Shown here: positions 55,810 through 64,000 of the stretch, one piece after another
How positions within the stretch are numbered: the first letter of the stretch is position 1
How the letters are laid out: each line of letters opens with the position of its first letter
NCBI GenBank assembly: GCA_948146395.1
Contig: OX411551.1
Location: 46,952,854 to 47,016,853, forward strand
Direction: 5' to 3'
Origin: Fragum whitleyi
Taxonomy: Eukaryota > Mollusca > Bivalvia > Cardiida > Cardiidae
DNA length: 64,000 nt
The notes under the pieces: model-generated
Seen by the model: the letters and a program-made list of their open reading frames with translations, nothing else
The model's database searches: none
Told to the model about the DNA's origin: nothing
Program-made: the position numbers and the translations under genes

Positions 55810-58800
55810 GTAAGTAAATTATTTTGATTTTTTCTCCGTTAAAAAAAAAAACTACCTAAATGACAGTAAAATTGACATAAGATTTAAACTCTACTCTTTA
55901 AAAAAAAAAATAATCATAAAACGATAAAAAAATGTATTTCCAAACAAAATTAAATCCTTAATACCTATTCATGTAATCATTTTTCAACATAACGTACTTT
56001 TATTGCACTGAAATCGATTAAGTGAGAAACTTTGAAAAAAATAGATAAATCGCTTTTTCAAGCAATTTGTCAATTTTTCTCAATGTCTTATTCAAGGTTT
56101 TGCAGTTTATTTTCAATTTTACCCCGCATTCAATTATCGTCTGCATATTCTCTTAAATTTTATAAGTCTAAACTTTATTGTTTTGTGGTATCTGGGTCAG
56201 AAAACAGAAATTAAAAGGTGACTTAATTTAGGCAGGTTTTTCCCGGAGAACGGATTGTTCGTTTTCCTTCAGAATCCCTATGATGCAATATATATTGAAA
56301 ATGCATATCATTGGAACTCAATTTTATTTAAAGAAGATAAATCATATTTTAAAGCAGCTATGAATTTGAACAACATTTATTTTTTATTTTGTTATAATCT
56401 GTCTCCCTGACCGTCTGTCTATCCAAAAGAAGTTCAGATTGAAAATATTTTCCAGCATATTCAAGAACCGATATTCATATTTGGCATAGTGATAAATCGC
56501 AATGATACGTACCTACAGATACACGTCTCAAGTTTAAGGTCAGTAAGGCCATGCATCGATTGCAAACACAGTAAAACATAACCAAAAAAACTACACAGTA
56601 TTATAAACTTATTATAGATACACTGTTCATACTATTTATCCTGTTTGATCTCATCACAAAGTCACATTGCAAGCCCAAGCTTCTGTAAAAAACTTTTCTA
56701 GAGAATTAACGTTTAATTTTTTGACATTTTTTCTTCAGAGTTTTTGAAGATGAAAGTTGTTGCCTCGAAGCCAGCTAGGAGATTTATTCAGTTTATAAAA
56801 GGCGATGTGAATGACAAACATGGAAAATTAATCTCCAATCCAGAGGCGTATTCCATCCATACAGATCCAATCAAATACATTATAACAATAAAGGCGTCGA
56901 CCAATCGGGGAGCGTTTTACGGAGTACAAACTTTACTCAGCCTCGTTTATTCACCGGAAGCCTCTTCATACATCGGGGTACAACTATCAATGCCAGCATT
57001 TCAGATTATTGACGCACCTCGCTTTTCTTATAGAGGACTACATATAGGTAAAACTTAAAGATGCATATAGTTAGGAACAGCGCGGACTTGACAAGGTGAT
57101 TGATATTGCAATGATCTTGAAATAAAATTGAATGAACGAGTGGAGTGGGTTGAGAATGAAATGAAAGGCGGTTACACAATACCGCTAATTCTAATAGAGA
57201 TGAACGAAATTAGCGATATTTGTTACCTACCTTTATCAAAATATGTATACTAGTTCTATACATTGATATTTATTTCTTCGTGTACCAATATTACGGCTAC
57301 AAAATTCAATTAAGTCACATGAATCGAATGAGCGATTTAGTATCGTTTTTGATCGGAATTGGAGTAGATTTCACGATGTTTTTAAGTGATTAAACGATTT
57401 TCTTATATTCGAAAAGCCACTGTGTTTGGAGACGTTACAGTTACCAACATCTTGAAATTGACATTCATCTCGTTCAACACTATTCCAACCATCGTTCAGC
57501 GCTCATTTCATTCATTCCATTCACTCACTGAATCCATTCAAAAACGATCCAAATTCACTGAAAAAGACGAAATAAACAACGCCATTCAAAATATATTGAG
57601 CTAGAAAAAAAACGCGATTTCACAGATTTGATTCAAATTGTAAACGTCTGACAGGTTTTTAAAGAAATAGTAAGCTATTTATAGAATTTGTATGCATACT
57701 TTATTAAAGCAAGGCAGGTAATTAATATCGCCTATTTTGTTCAACATAAATTACAATATGTATTTACCTCCCATTAAATTCAACCCTAACTCGCTCCACA
57801 CTCTCATTTAATTTCATTTTAAATCATTCAAAAATCTTTCACCCTGTCAATTTCACGATGTTGTTAACTTATGTCTATCTTCGACACTTACTCATGAAAA
57901 CACATTTCGTGATGGAGACTGAAGTATGCCTCTTCTGATGACATTTAAATCAAACTATAGTTTAACATTCAAAGCGCCATTTAAAAAAAATACCAAAACA
58001 CTTATACAGTTAATTACATCGTGAAATTGACATGTTAAGCGCTTTTGGAATGATGTTGAATGAGTGTGTGGAGCGACTTTTGAGTGAAAAGGGGAGGTAA
58101 TCCAATATCGCTAATTTTGTGCAGGTTGAACAAAATTTGCAATATGTATTATCTCCCTTAAATAAAATATGCATAAATGATCTATACAAAGCTTTCTATT
58201 GCTTCAAGAACCAATAATACGCTTTAAATTGCAATTATGTCCGTGAAATCGCGATTTGGTTCTTGCTTTATTCATTTTGAATATACTTGTTGATCATATA
58301 ATTTCAAGTAATTTTGAGCGTTTTTGAATGGTTTGAGCGAGTGTTTGGAATGAATGAATGGAGCGCTGAGTGAGTGATTGAGAATATTTTTGATTGAGAT
58401 GAATGTCAATTTCATGATGTAATTTACTGTATTATACTATCTTGACAGGATAACGCAAATGTGTCGTTATTCGAGCGGGATAGCGTTGTCTAAAACTTGA
58501 GAGTATGCATGTCACTTTGAGTTGTTTTGTTTGCAGTGGACACCGTGTTTAGCCTACAATGTTCTTTTCTACTACATGTATATTCTAGCCATTGCTCTAA
58601 ACTAAAATTTTACAAATTGTTTACAAGGTACTATATATGTATCATTGTGTAGCAGTAGGTTAAACCGCTGGACGTGAAAGCATCAGGAATGGGTGCTCGA
58701 GAAAGATTGAATTTATACATTGTAAACTTGAGCTTTTGTTGCAATCACGCCATTATGAATTTGTAAAACTCCAAGCAGGGTTGGAACCCTAAGGAAGTAA

Positions 58801-61800
58801 TAGTTTTGATATTTACATCGCCAATACGTTTTCAAATTCATTTAATAATAAGAATCATATATAACTTAATTAGTTGGACGCCATTGAAAAGACTAACATT
58901 TGAGAAACAATATTGAATACGAGTATTTTTAACATTTCAGATGTAGCTCGGAATTTTCACGATAAAGACCAAATAATGAAGATTATAAATGCAATGTCAA
59001 CTTATAAAATGAACAAACTACACTTGCATCTGTCAGATGACGAGGGGTGGAGGTTAGAAATACCCGGAATACCTGAACTTACCCAGGTAATATATATATT
59101 ATTTCCATGTATTCTTTTTTAAAAATTAGACATTATCCCTGAATTAATCCCAACACAAACTTAAGTTCAGTATTTGGTATTGAGTAGCATGCGAGAGCAT
59201 TAGTGTAAGGATGGAGTCGATGACTATGTTAAGGCTGACGTATTGAGCGCGAGTACTTTTCGATAGGATACCACAGTTCATAATGATTCAAGAATCATTG
59301 ACGTACACTATATTCCGAATGGAATGTTGACGTGCGATATGTACTTTGAATTCATAATAAAATTCGTGTGGTTGTGTTTAAGTTAAATCGTTTAGAATAC
59401 AGGTTAAATTGTTAACGGTTGTGAATATATTAGAATACATAAATAACCGAGTTGTACAGCGATAGATATATCATAAAAAGTCCAAAATAGGTAAATAAAT
59501 TACATGTGTTTATTTCTAATCTTTTGATAAACTGACAGAAATCGGCTCTTTGTATTCAATTGTCGAAGGGAATGAAAACACCCAAATAAATGAGTGGTAC
59601 TGGTGTTCCTACAAAGTGATTGCGAATTAACTTTCTTTCCTCATGCAATGTTCTTTAACTCTTTCCTGTATAATCCCTTTTTTACATGCCTGTGATTTTA
59701 TGATTGAGAAAACATTGTGGAAAAAGATGAAATTGCTTGTGACAAGCAATTTCTTCTTTTCCCACACTATTTTCTAACCTACTGAATGGTTATTTTTCAA
59801 ATTAAATCAACTTTAAATTTTGATCTACAAAACCATTAAATTTGTACAGGTCTAAAATTTTGTAAACAGGAAAGGGTTAAACACGTGAGAATTGATTCTT
59901 GGTTGTAGATTGGTTCGATCCGTTGCCATGACCCAAGTGAAGAACAATGCCTATTACCACAGCTTGGTTCCGGTCCTTATTCGAACACTTCCGGTTCCGG
60001 GTACTTTACGGTAGAGGACTATCGAGACATTTTAAGTCACGCAGTCGCGCGACATGTTGAAATTATTCCAGAATTCGATATGCCAGGACACAGCCGGGCG
60101 GCCATTAAGTCCATACATGCAAAGACACATAAATTTAACCGTGTTTCCTCGGGGCTTCCTACGTTTTCGATTATAGAAGAAAACGATAAATCTGTTTATA
60201 GATCCGCCCAAAAGTTTTCTGATGACGTCATGAATCCCTGTATGACGTCAACATATAAGTTCATCGAAAAGATAATTAGTGAAGTGAAGAAGATGCACGC
60301 GGATATTATGCCGTTAAACCTGTACCATTTTGGAGGGGACGAGGTGGCTAGAGGGGCGTGGTCACAATCTGATGAATGTGAACAACTGAAACAGAAAAAT
60401 CCAGGTACTGTTAACACCAGTGTGTAAAATTGACGAGCTTAATGATTAAGGAAGCATTTTGGAAAAAGCTATTGAATGAGTGAAAAGAGCGAGCGAATGT
60501 TGAATGAGGTTAAGTGAAGTAAAAAATGTATCGATGCTTTCGTGCTATTTTTTCCTCTCTTTAATAAAATCAAGGTACATGTATTTTGCTATTTGTACAT
60601 ATTTTTGAGCTAACAAGACCCTTTAAAATCCAAATCCGAAAACATACCAGTGCAATTATCGGATCGTTTTAAATACAGTGTTTATCGTTTTAAAGCATTT
60701 TGCGGTGTTTTTTGAACAATTTTTGCACGTATTTCAACCGATCAAAATAAAGAAAAACAAAGGGACTATTGTTTGTTTCAGTGCAAGATAGATTTTAATT
60801 TCAGTGAGTGAAGAACAAAACCACATTTTCAAGAGCAATTCTATAAGAGTGAAAATAAAATTTATTTTGCCAACGAAATGAAGATGCTTCGATCTTACAA
60901 GAAAAAAAAACGATTATTCTATAAAATAGGACGACAAAAGAAAATTGTTGGAACAAATTTACCTAAATCGCGTCCCTACCCACCCGGGGCTTGTTTTACT
61001 AAGCATCCTACGGTCATTTTCTGCGTAAGTCTAACATTAGAGTTGTATCTACATTGGTAAGTAAATATGAAATTCTGCCTTGCATTATCTTATTAGAATC
61101 GTCTTCTAAAGACGATCCCCATGAGATATTGCAAGGCAGAATCCAACAATTAATAAAAACACAAGGTACTATTTGTGAATTTCACATACGATTAATTTTG
61201 TCGTAAGAAGTTAAGTAAACGGGCCCTCGATTACTTTGCAACCTCATGACGTCATTCATAAGTCTCCCTTACGAAAACGGCAAATAGTGTGAAATGAACG
61301 AAAGCAAGGTATAATTTTATGGTAATTTCACTTAATTGGAAATGATATTACCAAGTGATAATCTACCGCTATTTCTCGATTATCAACACAAAAACATTAC
61401 AGAAATCCAAATACTTTTGTGAAATTGAAAACGTGATTATTTTTTTAATGCTTCTGGAATTTAATTGAAAGAGTAAGATGAGTGAATTTTGAGTGAAATT
61501 AAAGGGAGGTAATTCAAAATAGCTATTTTTTCAGGGTTTTTCGCTTCATTGATCACAGTGGTCATTTGGTTTTTATATTTTTGTAGATTTTCGGAGTCAG
61601 TATGACCTCATGGCATACTTTGTAAAGAATGTAGCCAGGCTAACGACACAGGCCAACATATCCCTCGGTTCCTGGGAGGATGCTATGATGGACCACGATC
61701 AACACGTGCCATTCCACAGGGAGTCTTTTAGAAACAGGTACATTTAATTACATCGTGAAATTGACATTAAACTCAATCAAAACCATTCTAAATTGCTCAC

Positions 61801-63355
61801 TCAGCGCTCCATTCATTCATTCGTTCCAGACACTCACTTAATCCATTCAAAAACGCTCCAAACTCACTGAAAAACATATAACAACAACTTCGTTCAAAAT
61901 AATAATAGCTGGGGAAAATCGGGATTTCACTTATTTAATTGAAATTGTAAGCGTCTGATAGGTTCTTGAAGAAATAGGGAGCTATCTATAGAACTTGTAT
62001 GCATATTTAATAAAAGGGAAGTAATCGGTATTGCTAATTTTGTTCATCCTGAACAAAATTTGAAATACTGGATTACCTCCCATTAAATTCACTCAAAAGT
62101 CGCTCTACACATTCATTCAATTTTATTCCTAAATCATTCCATAATCATTCACCTTGTCAATTTCACGATGTTGTTAACTGTAAGGGACAGATCGCCATTA
62201 GCACAACCTGTCTGTCTATACACTTGGAAAAAAATAAATTTTGTCTAAAAAAAAACCTAAAAACAATTGATTGGTTGAATGGATTTTAACGCCGCTTTCA
62301 CAATTTCAGCTATATCGCAGCGGCTAAAGCACGTAACGATGGGTTCCTTGTATTTCTCTCACCAGTACAAACATCAAAACCTTTCCTAGCCTCAGCTACT
62401 ATCTCACATAGGTCAACGATTATCGACCCATTGGTAACTTAGTGACAAAAAGTCGGAGAGAATGAGTGCCGCCGTCGGGGATCGAACCCAGGAACTCTAG
62501 ATGGACAGTCCGATGCGTTACCAACTGCGCTATGACGGCGGCGTCCCCTAAAATACAAACAAACTAACCAAAACAGACGTAGTCTGACTTCTGCTGAATA
62601 TTTACATGTGACCTCTCACGCAAATTTAAACATCTAAAGTAAATGGGCATTTGAAAAGAGACACCTGTCCAGAAGATGTCAATTTGAATTTCAGGGATAT
62701 GATCTTTCTTAATTCAGAAAATCAACCCTATTTGAAAAGTTTCGACATAAATTAGTCGCGCAGACTGACTGGGGTCGACACTCAAAGCACAACGCGCAGT
62801 TAAGAACATCGTGAAATTGACAAGATGATTGATTTTGAATGAGTCTGTGGATCGACTTTTCATTGACATAAAATGGAGGTAAACCAATACCGCTAATTTT
62901 GTTCAAGATGAACAAAATTATCGATATTTATTACCCACTTTTAATAGAAATATTCGTGTTTTTTCTGTTTGTGTATTTTCATGGACCAATCAGACACTTT
63001 ATAAGTCAGGCCATCCAATAGAATCGTAGTATAATTTGATCGATGTTAGTGAAATGTTGATCGTCTGGAACGACTTTCGAAATGTTTTCTAATTATTTGG
63101 AGTGTTTAGATCGAATCGAGTGAGTATTTCGAATGAATGAATGGGGCGCTGAGGTAACGATTAAGAATGATTTTGATCGGAGTGAGTGTCGATTTCACGA
63201 TGTTTTTAATTTTAGATGGTAATTTTTCGCGTAACCCGCTACACGTATAATGTACCTTTTAACATTTCAGGGACATATTTGTGTACGTTTGGAGGCATCT
63301 TAAGATGAAATCAGCGCATAACAGGGTACGACTGCTGGCTAATAATGGATATAAG
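55090..63355 (+). CDS. Beta-N-acetylhexosaminidase (GH20, chitobiase type), partial: six exons, 5' and 3' ends missing
   Basis: Exons 55090-55809, 56739-57047, 58941-59086, 59909-60404, 61587-61737 and 63271-63355 splice with agreeing phases (1, 1, 0, 1, 2) into about 635 codons, open to the right. The enzyme family removes terminal N-acetylglucosamine or N-acetylgalactosamine from chitin oligomers and glycoconjugates by substrate-assisted catalysis. Exon 1 of this set is a CHB_HEX-like N-terminal region, the second is a GH20b-like alpha/beta domain (GAFYGVQTLLSLV), and the rest is the catalytic barrel: RGLHIDVARNFHDK, HLHLSDDEGWRLEI, FDMPGHSRAA, the catalytic pair in HFGGDEV (Asp 60338-60340, Glu 60341-60343), and SWEDAM. 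No frameshifts or stops. Introns are loaded with family D elements. Orthologue-level naming is not possible from sequence alone. The presence of CHB_HEX separates it from lysosomal HEXA/HEXB. Confidence 0.9.
56739..57047 (+). CDS. Hexosaminidase exon: GH20b-like domain
   Basis: 309 bases, phase 1 to phase 1 (TTCTTCAG acceptor, ATAG|GTAAAA donor). PEAYSIHTDPIKYIITIKAS and NRGAFYGVQTLLSLV are the strand-helix elements of the small domain before the GH20 barrel. It ends at RFSYRGLHI, the start of the barrel. Confidence 0.9.
57075..57390 (-). repeat. TIR element family D, degenerate copy
   Basis: GACTTGACAAGGTGATTGAT, the TACCGCTAATT...AATTAGCGATA inner palindrome and TTTTGATCGGAATTGGAGTA, GATTTCACGATG. 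It starts 28 bases after the exon donor. Confidence 0.7.
57430..57870 (+). repeat. TIR element family D, full copy
   Basis: CAGTTACCAACATCTTGAAA at the left and TTTCACGATGTTGTTAACTT at the right. The internal GTCTGACAGGTTTTTAAAG and TTACCTCCCATTAAATTC are as in other + copies. Confidence 0.8.
58005..58437 (-). repeat. TIR element family D, full copy
   Basis: CAGTTAATTACATCGTGAAA at the left and TCAATTTCATGATGTAATTT ACTGTA at the right. The inner palindrome AATATCGCTAATTTTG / CAAAATTTGCAATAT and the AATGAATGGAGCGCTGAG block are clear. It is separated by 135 bp from the + copy at 57430-57870, in opposite orientation. Confidence 0.85.
58941..59086 (+). CDS. Hexosaminidase exon: first barrel strands
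   Basis: 146 bases, entered in phase 1 (AACATTTCAG) and left in phase 0 (CCCAG|GTAATA). DVARNFHDKDQIMKIINAMS and HLHLSDDEGWRLEIPGIPEL are hallmark GH20 segments. Confidence 0.93.
59909..60404 (+). CDS. Hexosaminidase exon: catalytic centre
   Basis: 496 bases, phase 0 to phase 1 (TTGTAG acceptor, CCAG|GTACTG donor). It holds GYFTVEDYRDILSHAVARHV, EIIPEFDMPGHSRAAIKS and LYHFGGDEVARGAW with the catalytic Asp-Glu. Two Cys-containing loops (SIRCHDPSEEQC, NPCMTSTYK) are typical of the secreted enzymes. Confidence 0.95.
60408..60760 (-). repeat. Family D, worn copy starting at the exon donor
   Basis: TGTTAACACCAGTGTGTAAA then ATTGACGAGCTTAATGATTA resembles the D left end. GAGCGAGCGAATGTTGAATG and TTTTTGAACAATTTTTGCAC follow the minus D order. 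It begins three bases after the donor GT at 60405. Confidence 0.55.
60763..61404 (+). repeat. Hairpin element family A, copy 6, old and enlarged
   Basis: TTGTTTGTTTCAGTGCAAGA, ATGACGTCATTC and TGATATTACCAAGTGATAATC, CGCTATTTCTCGAT match A, with many changes. A separate hairpin at 61069-61145 (ATTCTGCCTTGCA...TGCAAGGCAGAAT) has been inserted in its middle. Confidence 0.65.
61587..61737 (+). CDS. Hexosaminidase exon: barrel segment with SWEDAM
   Basis: 151 bases, phase 1 to phase 2 (TTTTTGTAG acceptor, AACAG|GTACAT donor). LMAYFVKNVARLTTQANISL and GSWEDAMMDHDQ correspond to the part of GH20 enzymes following the catalytic residues; the Trp helps line the sugar pocket in the family. Confidence 0.9.
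61748..62183 (+). repeat. TIR element family D, full copy
   Basis: TTACATCGTGAAATTGACAT at the left, ten bases after the donor at 61738, and GTCAATTTCACGATGTTGTT AACTGTA at the right. The middle has GCGTCTGATAGGTTCTTGAA and the inner palindrome AATTTTGTTCATCCTGAACA AAATT. Confidence 0.85.
62272..62548 (-). mobile_element. SINE family 1, full length
   Basis: Minus-strand head: CCGCCGTCATAGCGCAGTTG then GTAACGCATCGGACTGTCCA. It has the A box, a GTC anticodon position and a B box GGGTTCGATCCCCGACGGCG. The body and tail are as in the other copies. CCTAAAA on both sides may be a target duplication. Confidence 0.9.
62607..63245. repeat. TIR element family F, copy 3, split by a D element
   Basis: Left TGTGACCTCTCACGCAAATT...ACTGGGGTCGACACTCAAAG to 62796; right AGATGGTAATTTTTCGCGTA ACCCGCTACA from 63215. 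The two parts join to the F pattern once the D element is removed. Confidence 0.7.
62797..63220 (-). repeat. TIR element family D, full copy, inside family F
   Basis: CAGTTAAGAACATCGTGAAA at the left and TCGATTTCACGATGTTTTTA at the right. The inner palindrome ATACCGCTAATTTTGTTCA / TGAACAAAATTATCGATAT is intact. Confidence 0.85.
63271..63355 (+). CDS. Hexosaminidase exon: last one visible
   Basis: 85 bases, phase 2 to phase 0 (AACATTTCAG acceptor, AAG|GTGAGC donor). RDIFVYVWRHLKMKSAHNRV then LLANNGYK corresponds to the barrel strand before the GYxVI segment. The C-terminus lies beyond the window. Confidence 0.88.
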
Positions 63356-63639
63356 GTGAGCAATACACTTTTACTGAAATGTTCTTCATAAAGAGACATA
63401 GCGAAAATCACTAAACTTAATAGACCTACAGTAAACATATGCTTTGAATTCAAGAGATAATTTATTGAAATAGCATCGATTTTGACAATGATCCTTCGAG
63501 GACTTATTTTTCCATAAACCGAAATTATTGATTTATTTTCCCCTTTTTGATTTATTAAGCGTAAGCCATTTGTCAATGGCCATTTTACCATTGTTCGTAT
63601 TTTTGTCTAAATTGATAACTATCAAATTTTCCAGCAAAA

Positions 63640-64000
63640 GTAATACATTTACTTTTATGGTTTGTGGCCTCAAGAGTGTATACAAAAATAGGTTTCATCC
63701 TTGTGACATGGCAAATATTCTGACCAAGTTTCTCAAAGAATGAACCTTATTTATTGTCTCTAAAGTGTAAATAAAAAAGTCATGTGATATAGCACAGAAT
63801 CTTCCCATTTTCAATTGGGTTCATCCTTGTGACCTGATAAACATTCTGACCAAGTTTCATGGTGATTGGACCTAATTTGTGGCCTTTAGAGCGTAAAACA
63901 GAAAATTTTCATCAAGGCCCCTTTTCCCTTGATTTGACACAGATCCTTCCCATTTTCAATAGGGTTCATCCCTGTGACCATACAAACTTTCTGACCAAAT
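63640..64000 (+). repeat. R-family tandem units, running off the window
   Basis: TTCATCCTTGTGAC, ATTCTGACCAAGTTTC, GATCCTTCCCATTTTCAATA and TTGTGGCCT recur every 120-160 bp. They match the units at 1210-1450 and 52100-53250. Confidence 0.7.

Noticed and set aside
60196..60417. Minus-strand 73-codon frame
   Set aside because: Antisense shadow of the hexosaminidase catalytic exon.

Overview
This is a eukaryotic nuclear window, almost certainly from a mollusc and most likely a bivalve. It is AT-rich and gene-poor, with long introns and GT-AG splice sites. It is packed with tRNA-derived SINEs whose tails read GCGGCGTTAAAC...(CAAT)n, short hairpin elements, and pearl-like repeats of a kind known from bivalves. 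The organism call is inference from repeat style and gene content.

Two real genes can be assembled exon by exon, both on the + strand. (1) Positions 4084-26739 hold a complete four-exon gene for a secreted 263-residue lectin: signal peptide, one fucolectin (F5/8 type C, FTP) domain with all three fucose-contact residues, and one C-terminal PAN/Apple domain. All three introns are phase 1; the first is 17.5 kb and full of nested transposons. (2) From 55090 to the right edge lie six consecutive exons (about 635 codons) of a family-20 beta-N-acetylhexosaminidase of the chitobiase type: N-terminal CHB_HEX-like region, GH20b-like domain, then the catalytic barrel with the Asp-Glu pair. The 3' end lies outside the window. 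A possible first exon for a type II membrane anchor is at 51034-51137, but a linking exon is missing. The genes have no obvious shared pathway beyond glycan recognition and glycan hydrolysis.

Broken coding remnants: a non-LTR reverse transcriptase fragment (about 6100-6560, minus) and a long decayed copy (about 9400-12206, plus) of a protein with FEN1/PIN-like acidic motifs and a Cys-rich CXC-like tail. An intact Tc1/mariner-type transposase (16821-17846, minus) sits in its own element.

Most of the rest is mobile DNA. I recognise by self-comparison: a tRNA-derived SINE family (about 7 copies) and a second SINE with a different head but a similar tail; families A (6 copies), B (2) and C (3) built on a long hairpin with a GC-rich apex; family D (about 15 whole or partial copies, many in hexosaminidase introns); families E (3), F (3) and G (1); a pearl/Helitron-like family with variable internal repeats (R); an inverted pair of GC-rich minisatellites (38.6-39.9 kb); and a pair of interleaved foldbacks (40.8-41.6 kb). 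The most unusual object is a 5.2-kb element (15339-20556) with about 160-bp terminal inverted repeats and a 3-bp target duplication. It is made of diverged units of about 165 bp, each carrying an AGATGGCAGCC-like box that flips orientation near 19.6 kb. It sits inside a SINE and itself carries the Tc1 element.

Stretches not listed (parts of 2.7-4.0, 4.7-6.1, 6.6-8.2, 24.1-25.9, 28.6-29.7, 32.2-32.9, 36.2-38.6, 42.2-43.1, 44.9-46.7, 48.0-49.1, 50.5-51.0, 53.9-55.0 and 58.5-58.9 kb) are AT-rich with scattered stop codons; I see no supported gene in them.
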